NCBI GenBank assembly: GCA_002424845.1
Contig: DILD01000003.1
Location: 1 to 42,179 of the forward strand
Length of the DNA: 42,179 nt
Direction: 5' to 3'
From: Thiobacillus denitrificans
GTDB taxonomy: Bacteria > Pseudomonadota > Gammaproteobacteria > Burkholderiales > Thiobacillaceae
In this document: piece by piece, positions 15,479-24,799 of the stretch
How positions within the stretch are numbered: the first letter of the stretch is position 1
How the letters are laid out: every line of letters starts with the position of its first letter
Notes under the pieces: model-generated
Databases searched by the model: none
What the model saw: only the letters and a program-made list of their open reading frames with translations
What the model was told of the DNA's origin: nothing
Translations under genes and position numbers: made by a program

Positions 15479-15613
15479 CCGGACGTGGGCAACTCGACCC
15501 CAACGCTTTCAGAACAAGGGCGCTGGAATTTTCGGCAGTCCTTCCTTCTCCCGCCCCCGGTCCAGCCTGGCCCGGAAACCCCTTCATCGGCAAGGCCTTG
15601 CTTAATGCAATCA

Positions 15614-15642
15614 TTGCCGCACGCGGCCTGAGGGATTAAAAT
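15614..15642 (+). promoter_or_regulatory. Candidate sigma-70 promoter of gltBD
   Basis: TTGCCG (15614-15619), a 17-base spacer, then TAAAAT (15637-15642), matching the consensus at 4 of 6 and 5 of 6. A start near 15649 would give a leader of about 67 bases that includes the hairpin at 15668-15693. Confidence 0.55.
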
Positions 15643-15667
15643 GCCGCACTTTTCGCTTTAATTTTTT

Positions 15668-15693
15668 GCGGCTTGCCCCTGTGGGCAGGCCGC
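15668..15693 (+). promoter_or_regulatory. Strong hairpin in the gltB leader
   Basis: The arms 15668-15678 and 15683-15693 form an 11-bp, mostly GC stem with loop CTGT and one G-T pair. The stem ends 22 bases before the gltB start. It is not followed by a T-run on the plus strand; the T-run lies before it. It is therefore more likely a leader structure than a terminator. Confidence 0.5.
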
Positions 15694-15715
15694 TGTTGCC
15701 TGAGCATACGGAACC

Positions 15716-18700
15716 ATGGAACGACAACGCTGGCTGGACGGGACGCTGTATTCGCCCGATTTCGAACAGGATAGCTGCGGCTTCGGCCTGATCGCGCAGA
15801 TCGACAATCAGCCCAGCCACACGCTGGTGCAGAACGCGATCGGCTCGCTGGCGTGCATGACGCACCGCGGCGCGATTGCCGCCGACGGTTTGTCGGGCGA
15901 CGGCTGCGGCCTGCTGTTCAAGAAACCGGATGCGTTCCTGCGCGCGGTTTCTTCCGAAGCCGGCTTTGCGCTGGGTGAGCTGTATGCCGCCGGCCTGCTG
16001 TTCCTGTCGCGCGACGCCACCCCGCAGGCGCATGCCCGCGCCACGCTGAAAGCCCAACTCGAAGCGCAAGGGCTGGCGGTCGCCGGTTTCCGCCTGGTGC
16101 CGACCGATGCGTCCGTGTGCGGCGAATCGGCGCTGGCTTCCCTGCCGCATATCGAGCAGGTGTTCGTCAACGCGCCGGCTGGCATGAGCGAGGACGATTT
16201 CGAGCGCAAGCTCTACATCGCCCGCCGCCAGGCCGAAAAGGCGCTGGAGCCGACCGACCCGGTGTTCTACCTGCCGACCCTGTCTTGCCGCGTCATCAGC
16301 TACAAGGGCCTGGTGATGCCGGACAACCTGCCGGTGTTCTACCCCGATCTGAACGACGCGCGCTTTGCGTCGAGCCTGGTGGTGTTCCACCAGCGCTTCT
16401 CGACCAACACCTGGCCGCAGTGGCGGCTGGCGCAGCCGTTCCGCTATCTGGCGCACAACGGCGAGATCAACACGGTGCAGGGCAACCGCAACTGGAGCCG
16501 CGCCCGCGAGCAGAAGTTCGAAACCCCGCTGATCCCGAACATGGACGACATCCGTCCCATCGTCGGCACCAAGGGGTCGGACTCGATGAGCCTCGACAAC
16601 ATGGTCGAGGGCCTGGTGATGGGCGGCGCGGGCCTGTTCCGCGCGCTGCGCCTGGTGATTCCGCCGGCCTGGCAGAACGTCGAGTCGATGGACGCCGACA
16701 TCCGCGCGTTCTACGAATACAACTCAATGCACATGGAGCCGTGGGACGGCCCCGCCGGCATCGTTTTGACCGACGGCCGCTACGCCGCCTGCACACTCGA
16801 CCGCAATGGCCTGCGCCCGGCGCGCTGGGTGCTGACCAAGGACCGCATCCTCACCATCGCGTCGGAAGTCGGCGTGTGGCAGATCGACCCGGCCAACGTC
16901 GAGCGCAAGGGCCGCGTCAAGCCCGGCCAGATGATCGCCGCCGACCTCGAAACCGGCCGCCTGTTGATGCCGGAAGACATCGACAACGAACTGAAGGGCG
17001 CGCAGCCCTACCGCGAATGGCTCAAGGCCCGCGCGGTGAAGCTGGAACTCTCGATCAACCAGGACGCCGACCTGCAGGTGATGGACGCGCCGAGCCTGCT
17101 GACGCACCAGAAGCTGTTCAACGTCAGCTTCGAGGAGCGCGACCAGATCATCCGCGTGCTGGCCGAGGACGGTGCCGAAGCGATTGGTTCGATGGGCGAC
17201 GACACGCCGATGGCGGTGCTGAGCCAGAAGGTACGCTCGCCGTTCGATTTCCTGCGCCAGCAGTTCGCGCAGGTGACCAACCCGCCGATCGACCCGATCC
17301 GCGAGGCAATCGTGATGTCGCTCAACACCAGCTTCGGCCGCGAGCGCAACCTGTTCAAGGAAACGCCCGAGCACGCGCACCGGGTGGAAGTGCACACCCC
17401 GCTGCTGTCGAAGGAAGCCTTCGACAAGTTGCTGAACCTGAACGACCCGGCGTTTGCCGCGACCACGCTCGACCTGCACTACGATCCGGCGGCGACCACG
17501 CTCGAAGCCGCGATCAATGCGCTGACCGCGCGCGCGGTCGACGCGGTGAAGGCGGGCAAGGTCATCCTGGTGCTGTCCGACCGCAATATCGCCAAGGATC
17601 GCCTGCCGATCCACGCGCTGTTCGCCACCGGCGCGGTGCACCATGCGCTGATCTCCGCCGGCCTGCGCTGCAACGCCAACATCCTGGTGGAAACCGGCAG
17701 CGTGCGCGACCCGCACCACTACGCCTGCCTGATCGGCTATGGCGCCACCGCCGTGTATCCCTACCTCGCCTACCAGGTCATCGGCGAATTCGTGAAAACC
17801 GGCGAGATCAAGCCCAATCTTGAGAAAGCGCTGTGCAACTTCCGCAAGGGCATGGACAAGGGCCTGTACAAAGTGCTGTCGAAGATGGGCATTTCGCTGG
17901 TGGCGAGCTACCGCGGCGCCCAGCTGTTCGAGGGCGTGGGCCTGCACGAAAGCGTGGTCGAGCTGTGCCTGAAGGGCACGGTGTCGCGCATTTCCGGCGC
18001 CAACTTCGACGATTTCGAATCCGACCAGAAGCTGCTGCACAAGGCTGCGTTCAACCCGCTGCGCCCGCTGTCGGCCGGCGGCCTGTTGAAGTTCATGTTC
18101 GGCGAGGAGTTCCACGCCTACAACCCGGACGTGGTGCAACAGTTGCAGAAGGCGGTGAAGAACGGCGACTACGCCGAATTCAAGAAGTATTCTGCACTCG
18201 TCGATACCCGCCCGGTGGCGATGCTGCGCGACCTGATGAAGCTGAAAGCCGGCGCCAAGCCGATCCCGCTGGAAGAAGTCGAGCCGCTGGAAGCTATTCT
18301 CAAGCGCTTCGACTCCGCCGGCATGTCGCTCGGCGCGCTGTCGCCGGAAGCGCACGAGGCGCTGGCCGAAGCCATGAACCGCATCGGCGGCCGCTCCAAC
18401 TCGGGCGAAGGCGGCGAAGACCCGAAGCGCTACGGCACGGTCAAGACGTCGAAAATCAAGCAGATCGCGTCGGGCCGCTTCGGCGTGACGGCGACCTACC
18501 TGGTCAACGCCGAGGTGCTGCAGATCAAGATCGCCCAGGGCGCCAAGCCCGGCGAGGGCGGGCAGCTACCCGGCGACAAGGTTTCGGTCATGATCGCCGG
18601 CCTGCGCCACTGCAAGCCCGGCACCCCGCTGATCTCGCCGCCGCCGCACCATGACATCTATTCGATCGAGGACCTGGCGCAACTGATCTATGACCTGAAG

Positions 18701-20200
18701 CAGGTCAACCCCGACGCGCTGGTGTCGGTGAAGCTGGTGGCCGAGCCCGGCGTCGGCACCATTGCCGCCGGCGTCGCCAAGGCCTACGCCGACCTCATCA
18801 CCATTTCCGGCTACGACGGCGGCACCGGCGCGAGCCCGCTCGCCAGCGTGAAATATGCCGGTTCGCCTTGGGAGCTCGGTTTGAGCGAAGCGCAGCAGGT
18901 GCTGCGTGCCAACGGCCTGCGCGGACGCGTGCGGGTGCAGACCGACGGCGGCCTGAAGACCGGCCTCGACGTCATCAAGGCGGCCATCCTCGGCGCGGAA
19001 TCCTTCGGTTTCGGCACCGGGCCGATGGTCGCGCTGGGCTGCAAGTACCTGCGCATCTGCCACCTGAACAACTGCGCCACCGGCGTCGCCACGCAGAACG
19101 AAAAGCTGCGCAAGGATCACTTCATCGGCCTGCCCGACATGGTGGTGAACTACTTCAAGTTCGTCGCCGAGGAAACGCGCGAACTGATGGCCTCGCTCGG
19201 CATCCGCAAGCTGACCGACCTGATCGGCCGCACCGACCTGCTGGATCTGTCGGCCGGCGACACGCCGCGCCAGGGCCGCCTGAAGCTCGGCGTGCTGCTG
19301 TCGCAGGGCGACATTCCCGCCGATGCGCCGCGCTTCGCGCAGCAGGATCGCAACCCCTCGTTCGACAAGGGCGAGCTGGCCGAGCAGATGGTGGCCGACG
19401 CGATCGGCGCGATCAAGGCCGGCTCCAAGGTCGAACTCGCCTATGAAGTGCGCAACGTCAACCGTTCGATCGGCGCACGCCTGTCGGGCGAGATCGCCAA
19501 GGCGCACGGCGGCAAAGGACTGCCGGACGACACCATCCGCATCGACCTGACCGGCTCGGCCGGCCAGAGCCTCGGCGTATGGAACCATAAGGGCCTGACC
19601 CTGACGCTGGAAGGCGACGCCAACGACTACGTCGGCAAGGGCATGGGCGGCGGCCGCGTGGTGATCTACCCGCCGCGCACCGCTACCTTCGACGCGCATC
19701 GCAATACCCTGATCGGCAACACCTGCCTGTACGGCGCGACCGGCGGCGAACTCTACGCCGCGGGCATGGGCGGCGAGCGCTTCGGCGTGCGCAACTCCGG
19801 CGCGCTGGCGGTGGTGGAAGGCATCGGCGACCACGGCTGCGAATACATGACCGGCGGCACCGTCATCGTGCTAGGCGACACCGGGCTCAACTTCGGCGCC
19901 GGCATGAGCGGCGGCATGGCCTTCGTGGTCGACGACGCGGGCGACTTTGTGTCGAAGACCAACAAGGAAATGGTCGAACTGACCCGCATCACCAGCGTCG
20001 AGACCGAGCCTTACCGCATCTTCCTCAAGGCGCAGGTCGAGCGCCATCTGGCGCTCACCGGCAGCGCACGCGCCCGCGCACTGCTGGCCGACTTCGACGC
20101 CACGCTGGCGCGCGTCTGGCTGGTCAAGCCGAAGCGGATTTCGATTGAAGACCTGGTCGAGGACATTCCCGGCCAGTCACGTGAAGCAGTGGAAGCATAA
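15716..20200 (+). CDS. gltB: Glutamate synthase (NADPH) large subunit
   Basis: GltB makes two glutamates from glutamine and 2-oxoglutarate together with GltD. The 1494-residue length fits the family. Near the N-terminus is DSCGFGLIAQ, where Cys21 becomes the N-terminal nucleophile of the glutaminase domain after propeptide removal. The synthase domain carries FMN-binding segments and the 3Fe-4S cysteine motif CKYLRICHLNNC (C-x5-C-x4-C). The end is the right-handed beta-helix domain rich in Gly (GNTCLYGATGGELYAAG, DHGCEYMTGG). The ATG at 15716 has only a weak GGAA ribosome site. It is followed two bases later by gltD, forming an operon. Confidence 0.98.
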   Translation: MERQRWLDGTLYSPDFEQDSCGFGLIAQIDNQPSHTLVQNAIGSLACMTHRGAIAADGLSGDGCGLLFKKPDAFLRAVSSEAGFALGELYAAGLLFLSRDATPQAHARATLKAQLEAQGLAVAGFRLVPTDASVCGESALASLPHIEQVFVNAPAGMSEDDFERKLYIARRQAEKALEPTDPVFYLPTLSCRVISYKGLVMPDNLPVFYPDLNDARFASSLVVFHQRFSTNTWPQWRLAQPFRYLAHNGEINTVQGNRNWSRAREQKFETPLIPNMDDIRPIVGTKGSDSMSLDNMVEGLVMGGAGLFRALRLVIPPAWQNVESMDADIRAFYEYNSMHMEPWDGPAGIVLTDGRYAACTLDRNGLRPARWVLTKDRILTIASEVGVWQIDPANVERKGRVKPGQMIAADLETGRLLMPEDIDNELKGAQPYREWLKARAVKLELSINQDADLQVMDAPSLLTHQKLFNVSFEERDQIIRVLAEDGAEAIGSMGDDTPMAVLSQKVRSPFDFLRQQFAQVTNPPIDPIREAIVMSLNTSFGRERNLFKETPEHAHRVEVHTPLLSKEAFDKLLNLNDPAFAATTLDLHYDPAATTLEAAINALTARAVDAVKAGKVILVLSDRNIAKDRLPIHALFATGAVHHALISAGLRCNANILVETGSVRDPHHYACLIGYGATAVYPYLAYQVIGEFVKTGEIKPNLEKALCNFRKGMDKGLYKVLSKMGISLVASYRGAQLFEGVGLHESVVELCLKGTVSRISGANFDDFESDQKLLHKAAFNPLRPLSAGGLLKFMFGEEFHAYNPDVVQQLQKAVKNGDYAEFKKYSALVDTRPVAMLRDLMKLKAGAKPIPLEEVEPLEAILKRFDSAGMSLGALSPEAHEALAEAMNRIGGRSNSGEGGEDPKRYGTVKTSKIKQIASGRFGVTATYLVNAEVLQIKIAQGAKPGEGGQLPGDKVSVMIAGLRHCKPGTPLISPPPHHDIYSIEDLAQLIYDLKQVNPDALVSVKLVAEPGVGTIAAGVAKAYADLITISGYDGGTGASPLASVKYAGSPWELGLSEAQQVLRANGLRGRVRVQTDGGLKTGLDVIKAAILGAESFGFGTGPMVALGCKYLRICHLNNCATGVATQNEKLRKDHFIGLPDMVVNYFKFVAEETRELMASLGIRKLTDLIGRTDLLDLSAGDTPRQGRLKLGVLLSQGDIPADAPRFAQQDRNPSFDKGELAEQMVADAIGAIKAGSKVELAYEVRNVNRSIGARLSGEIAKAHGGKGLPDDTIRIDLTGSAGQSLGVWNHKGLTLTLEGDANDYVGKGMGGGRVVIYPPRTATFDAHRNTLIGNTCLYGATGGELYAAGMGGERFGVRNSGALAVVEGIGDHGCEYMTGGTVIVLGDTGLNFGAGMSGGMAFVVDDAGDFVSKTNKEMVELTRITSVETEPYRIFLKAQVERHLALTGSARARALLADFDATLARVWLVKPKRISIEDLVEDIPGQSREAVEA

Positions 20201-20202
20201 AA

Positions 20203-21630
20203 ATGGGTGACGTATTCCAGTTTTTGAAGCAGCCCCGGCGCGACGGCGAGAAGACCCCGGCCGACGTCCGCAAGCATGAGTTCCGCGAAATCTACGCCAA
20301 GATGGATACGGCGCACGCGCAGGAGCAGGCCGACCGCTGCCTCGGCTGCGGCAACCCCTATTGCGAGTGGAAGTGCCCGGTGCACAATTACATTCCCAAC
20401 TGGCTCAAGCTGGTGACCGAAGGTCGCCTGTTCGAGGCGGCGGAGCTGTCGCACCAGACCAACTCGCTGCCCGAAGTGTGCGGCCGCGTCTGCCCGCAGG
20501 ATAGATTATGCGAAGGCGCCTGCACCCTCAACAGCGACGGCTTCGACGCGGGGGGCGGCTTCGGCGCCGTGACCATCGGCCAGATCGAGAAATACATTTC
20601 CGAAGAGGCCTTCAAGGCCGGCTGGCGTCCCGACATGTCGAACGTGGTGGCAACCGGCAAACGGGTCGCGGTCATCGGTGCCGGCCCGGCAGGACTGGGC
20701 TGCGCCGACGTGCTGGCACGCAACGGCGTGAAGCCGGTGGTGTACGACCGCTACGACGAAATCGGCGGCCTCTTAACCTTCGGCATCCCCGAATTCAAGA
20801 TGGAAAAGACGGTGATGACGCGCCGCCGCGAAGTGTTCGAGGGCATGGGCGTCGAGTTCCGCCTCAACACCGAGATCGGCAAGGACGTATCGATGCAATC
20901 GCTGCTCGACGAATACGATGCCGTGTTCATGGGCATGGGCACCTACACCTACATGAAGGGCGGCTTCCCCGGCGAAGACCTGCCCGGCGTGCTGGAAGCG
21001 CTGCCGTTCCTGATTTCCAACGTGCGCAAGTGCCTCGACCTGACTAAAGAAGACGAGGTCTACCAAGACATGAAGGGCCTGCGCGTGGTGGTACTCGGCG
21101 GCGGCGACACCGCCATGGACTGCAACCGCACCAGCATCCGCCAGGGTGCCGCCAGCGTCACCTGCGCCTACCGTCGCGACGAAAAGAACATGCCCGGCTC
21201 CAAGCGCGAAGTCGGCAACGCCAAGGAAGAAGGCGTGCAATTCCTGTGGAACCGCCAGCCGGTCGAAATCGTCGGCGACGGCAAGGTCGAAGGCGTCAAG
21301 CTCGTCACCACCGAACTCGGCCCGCCGGATGCACGCGGTCGTCGCACGCCGGTGGTGGTGCCGGGGTCGGAGGAAATCGTGCCGGCCGACCGCGTCATCG
21401 TCGCCTTCGGCTTCCGCCCCAATCCGCAGCCGTGGTTCGCCGATCACAGCATCGCCATCGATCAGGGCGGCCGCGTGATTGCCAGCGGCCAGCCGCATGC
21501 GTTCCAGACTGCCAATCCCAAAGTGTTCGCCGGCGGCGACATGGTGCGCGGCTCCGATCTCGTAGTGACCGCCGTGTGGGAAGGGCGCGAGGCCGCCAAG
21601 GGCATCCTTGGCTATCTCGATCTGCTGTAA
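20203..21630 (+). CDS. gltD: Glutamate synthase (NADPH) small subunit
   Basis: GltD passes electrons from NADPH through FAD and iron-sulfur clusters to GltB. The 475-residue protein has the N-terminal cluster cysteines (CLGCGNPYCEWKCPVHNYIP and CGRVCPQDRLCEGAC), an FAD-binding Rossmann motif GAGPAGLGCADVLARNG, an NADPH site VVLGGGDTAMDC and the C-terminal FAD contact GGDMVRGSDLVV. The gene starts two bases after gltB and ends just before a strong terminator. Confidence 0.98.
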   Translation: MGDVFQFLKQPRRDGEKTPADVRKHEFREIYAKMDTAHAQEQADRCLGCGNPYCEWKCPVHNYIPNWLKLVTEGRLFEAAELSHQTNSLPEVCGRVCPQDRLCEGACTLNSDGFDAGGGFGAVTIGQIEKYISEEAFKAGWRPDMSNVVATGKRVAVIGAGPAGLGCADVLARNGVKPVVYDRYDEIGGLLTFGIPEFKMEKTVMTRRREVFEGMGVEFRLNTEIGKDVSMQSLLDEYDAVFMGMGTYTYMKGGFPGEDLPGVLEALPFLISNVRKCLDLTKEDEVYQDMKGLRVVVLGGGDTAMDCNRTSIRQGAASVTCAYRRDEKNMPGSKREVGNAKEEGVQFLWNRQPVEIVGDGKVEGVKLVTTELGPPDARGRRTPVVVPGSEEIVPADRVIVAFGFRPNPQPWFADHSIAIDQGGRVIASGQPHAFQTANPKVFAGGDMVRGSDLVVTAVWEGREAAKGILGYLDLL

Positions 21631-21655
21631 ATTCTCGCCGCTTTAAACGGCAAAC

Positions 21656-21687
21656 AAAAAGGCCGGAGGCATTGCCTCCGGCCTTTT
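21656..21687. terminator. Bidirectional intrinsic terminator after gltD
   Basis: A perfect 10-bp stem GGCCGGAGGC/GCCTCCGGCC with loop ATT is flanked by AAAAA and TTTT. It sits between the convergent gltD and FadL-like genes and should stop transcription from both sides. Confidence 0.9.
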
Positions 21688-21705
21688 GCATGTCCAGTCT
21701 GGCGA

Positions 21706-22878
21706 TCAGAAACGGGTGCTGTACATCAGTTGCCAGTTCATCTGGCTGTGATCGATAGTCATGCCGCCATTGCCCATGGGCATGGCCGGGCCGCTACCCG
21801 TCACCGAAATCTCAGGCACCACACTCAAGGCAAAGTTGAGATCGGACTGCTTGTTGACCGCATAACCCAAACCCGCCGTGTAATGCGTTTCGACAACCGC
21901 CGGCCACAGGTAGTTGACGAACGGATTCGGGATCGGGTTTTTGCCGTGGTTGTAGCCGATGCGGCCGGTGAAGACGTCGGTAAACCGGTAAGCCAGACCC
22001 AACGCCACCACGATCTGGTCGTCCCAGTCCTGCTGGAACGGCGCCAGCACCATGCCGCCCTGCGAAATGGTCACGGTATTCATGCTGCTGCCCCACAACA
22101 CGTCCTTGAGGTCTGCCGCGACCATCAGGCGGTCATTTGCCTGCCAGGAAAGGCCCAGCCCGACCATGGCCGGCATGTCAAAACCTGCCACCTCGTACCC
22201 CTTGCCCTTGAGGTCGGGCAGATTGGCGGCTGTCTGGTAAACGCCGCCGACGGTCAGCGCGTCGTTCATTTTGTAAGTGAAACCGAGCTTGCCGGCCAGG
22301 CTGTAACCCTTGGCGGCACCGGTAAAGTCGCTGCCATCCTTGAAATAAATATCCTTGGTGCCGTTGCCATCGAGGTCGGCGACCAGATCCATACCGGCCC
22401 ACACGACATCGACGCTGCCGCCGATGTTGAAGCGCTTGTTGACGCTGTAGGCCAGCGGGAAAATCACCCGCCCCACGCCTACCTGCGCCATGTCACCGCT
22501 GGCGTACTCGGTGCCCATGCCGCCCTGGCCATAGATGCCGGCACCGTAGACCAGTTGTCCCTGCTTTTTCACGTAGCCAAAGGCCGGACCGTAAAAAGCA
22601 TCCGCCAGGGAGGTTCCGATAGGCGTCCCGGGGACCGAGACATCAGGACCGATGAACCCCACCATCACGTCGACCCGGCGGCCTTCCGCCATCAGGCCGA
22701 GGGTGGCCGGATTATTTGCCAGCGCGGCGCTGCCATTGTCATACGCCATGGCCGCTCCGCCCATGCCTGCGGCGATAGGGCCGTAACCCTCCATGAGCAT
22801 GCCATTGGTGGCCAGCGCCAGACTGGGCACAGCCAGTCCCACCGCGGCAAGCGTGGCCGCGCGTTTATTCAGTTGCAT
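21706..22878 (-). CDS. FadL/OmpP1/TodX-family outer-membrane transport protein
   Basis: This 390-residue protein has a signal peptide (LAAVGLAVPSLALA) followed at once by the FadL N-terminal hatch pattern TNGMLMEGYGPIAAGMGGA and NPATLGLM. The rest is alternating beta-barrel sequence ending in a terminal Phe (YSTRF). FadL-type proteins import long-chain fatty acids or other hydrophobic compounds across the outer membrane; the substrate cannot be told here. The ATG at 22878 has GGAG six bases upstream; an open frame extends further upstream but is not conserved in character. Confidence 0.88.
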   Translation of the reverse strand: MQLNKRAATLAAVGLAVPSLALATNGMLMEGYGPIAAGMGGAAMAYDNGSAALANNPATLGLMAEGRRVDVMVGFIGPDVSVPGTPIGTSLADAFYGPAFGYVKKQGQLVYGAGIYGQGGMGTEYASGDMAQVGVGRVIFPLAYSVNKRFNIGGSVDVVWAGMDLVADLDGNGTKDIYFKDGSDFTGAAKGYSLAGKLGFTYKMNDALTVGGVYQTAANLPDLKGKGYEVAGFDMPAMVGLGLSWQANDRLMVAADLKDVLWGSSMNTVTISQGGMVLAPFQQDWDDQIVVALGLAYRFTDVFTGRIGYNHGKNPIPNPFVNYLWPAVVETHYTAGLGYAVNKQSDLNFALSVVPEISVTGSGPAMPMGNGGMTIDHSQMNWQLMYSTRF

Positions 22879-23130
22879 CGGGGTCTCCTCGAGGATGTGG
22901 GGGAAAATCAGAAAAGTCGCGAATTCTAATCTATTAATGCACCGCGCCTCTCGAATTTGCGGCTGCACGGCAAAAATCCTGCCCGCATACGGCGGCCATA
23001 TGCCCGGAGTTACATCGCGTTACATCTGGTAACCCGGCCCACACATGCCATTTACATGGTCCACCTAACGTGCGGATGTCGGCCCGCGCAATTCAGCACG
23101 ACGACATCCCTTAAGAAAAGGAGCGACACC

Positions 23131-23535
23131 ATGAAAAGCACCCTGATCAAGGCAGGCCTCGGCATGTTGGCACTGGGCCTGGTGACAGCCCATGCGCAGG
23201 CCGGCTGGGAACACGACGGCCAAAACCTCAAACACGCCTACCTGCAAAGCCAGACCTACGCCCGGCACGTCGATGCGCGCCAGAAACAACAGATGAAGCG
23301 CATTCAGCACGGCAGGCAATCGGGTTTTCTTACCCGCGTGGAATTCCGCGAGCTGATGCAGGCGCAGCGCAAAATCCAGACCATGGAACAGCGTTTCCGT
23401 GCGGACGGCCTGATCGATACTCGCGAATTCAGGCACCTTGACCGGGCGCTGGACAGGGCCAGCCACACCATCAAGGTGAAATCGCATGGCCACCAGGCAC
23501 GGCATGCCTACGGATCCGGTTATCGGATCAATTAA
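23131..23535 (+). CDS. Small secreted protein with two degenerate EF-hand-like helix-loop-helix repeats
   Basis: The 134-residue protein has a clear signal peptide (AGLGMLALGLVTAHAQA, cut before GWEHDG). The mature part is helical and basic, with two similar units: RIQHGRQSGFLTRVEFREL and RFRADGLIDTREFRHL. These resemble EF-hands in shape, but the first loop position lacks the Asp needed for calcium. AAAAGGAG seven bases before the ATG fixes the start. I recall similar short proteins in other Beta- and Gammaproteobacteria but no assigned function. It stands alone between the FadL-like gene and hemE. Confidence 0.8.
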   Translation: MKSTLIKAGLGMLALGLVTAHAQAGWEHDGQNLKHAYLQSQTYARHVDARQKQQMKRIQHGRQSGFLTRVEFRELMQAQRKIQTMEQRFRADGLIDTREFRHLDRALDRASHTIKVKSHGHQARHAYGSGYRIN

Positions 23536-23662
23536 GCCCTTAATCCTCAGGCGGGGTCCCAGGTGACCCTGAACGAGGTTGCATGTGCAATGCAGGCCTT
23601 TCAAGCCCGGGCCGGTGATGCCAAGCCTGTTAGAATGCGGGTTTTGTGTACTGGCCCGCTTC

Positions 23663-24730
23663 ATGTCTGCCCTAAAAAACGACACCTTTCTGCGCGCACT
23701 GATGCGCCAGCCCACCGACTACACCCCGATCTGGCTGATGCGCCAGGCCGGCCGCTATTTGCCGGAATACAACGCCACCCGCGCCCGCGCCGGCGACTTC
23801 CTGACCCTGTGCAAGACGCCGGACCTCGCCACCGAAGTGACGCTGCAGCCGCTGGCGCGCTATCCGCTCGACGCCGCCATCCTGTTTTCAGACATCCTCA
23901 CCGTGCCCGACGCGATGGGCCTGGGGCTGTATTTCTCGCAGGGCGAGGGCCCGCGCTTCGAACGCCCCTTGCGCGACGAATGGGAGATCCGCGACCTCTC
24001 CGCGCCCGACCCCACCGACAAGCTCGGCTATGTGATGGACGCGGTGAAAAGCATCCGCCGCGCGCTCGACGGCTCGGTGCCGCTGATCGGCTTTTCCGGC
24101 AGCCCCTACACGCTGGCCTGCTACATGGTCGAAGGCGGCGGCTCGGACGACTACCGCCACATCAAGACCATGCTGTACAGCCGCCCCGACCTGCTGCACC
24201 GCATTCTGGAAGTGAACACCCAGGCGGTGACCGATTACCTCAACGCGCAAATCGAAGCCGGCGCGCAGGCCGTGATGATTTTCGATTCCTGGGGCGGCAG
24301 CCTCACCCCGCACGCGTATAAGGAATTTTCGCTCAACTACATGGAGCGCATCGTCGCCGGCCTGATCAAGGAGCGCGAAGGCCGCCGCATCCCCAGCGTC
24401 ATCTTCACCAAGGGCGGCGGCAACTGGCTGGAAGCCATGGCCGGGATCGGCGCCGACGCAGTGGGCCTGGACTGGACGGTCGATATCGGCGAAGCGGGCC
24501 GCCGCGTCGGTGATAAAGTGGCCCTGCAAGGCAACCTCGACCCCTGCGCCCTGCACGGCACGCCGGACAGCATCCGCGCCGAAGCCACGCGCATCATCGA
24601 CAGCTACGGCAACCACCCCGGCCACGTGTTCAACCTCGGTCACGGCATTTCGCAGTTCACCAACCCGGACAATGTCAGCGTGCTGGTCGAGACCGTGCAC
24701 AGCCACAGCCGCAAGGTGCGCGCAGCCTAG
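23663..24730 (+). CDS. hemE: Uroporphyrinogen decarboxylase
   Basis: HemE converts uroporphyrinogen III to coproporphyrinogen III in the cytoplasmic haem pathway. The 355-residue length matches the family. The N-terminal signature PIWLMRQAGRYLPEY, the catalytic-region Asp in FSDILTVPDAMG, and the second signature GFSGSPYTLACYMVEG are all present. I chose ATG 23663 (MSALKND) because homology starts there, although the frame is open further upstream. A TAGAAT -10-like hexamer at 23631-23636 precedes it without a good -35. Confidence 0.98.
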   Translation: MSALKNDTFLRALMRQPTDYTPIWLMRQAGRYLPEYNATRARAGDFLTLCKTPDLATEVTLQPLARYPLDAAILFSDILTVPDAMGLGLYFSQGEGPRFERPLRDEWEIRDLSAPDPTDKLGYVMDAVKSIRRALDGSVPLIGFSGSPYTLACYMVEGGGSDDYRHIKTMLYSRPDLLHRILEVNTQAVTDYLNAQIEAGAQAVMIFDSWGGSLTPHAYKEFSLNYMERIVAGLIKEREGRRIPSVIFTKGGGNWLEAMAGIGADAVGLDWTVDIGEAGRRVGDKVALQGNLDPCALHGTPDSIRAEATRIIDSYGNHPGHVFNLGHGISQFTNPDNVSVLVETVHSHSRKVRAA

Positions 24731-24799
24731 CCCGCATGTTGCGGATTGCGCACGAATACCCCAACCCAGTTCACCACCCTTTATTTATCTGAATTCACC

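Noticed and set aside
15668..15693. Terminator between tRNA-Ala and gltB
   Set aside because: The T-run lies before the stem on the plus strand and no T-run follows the stem on either strand.
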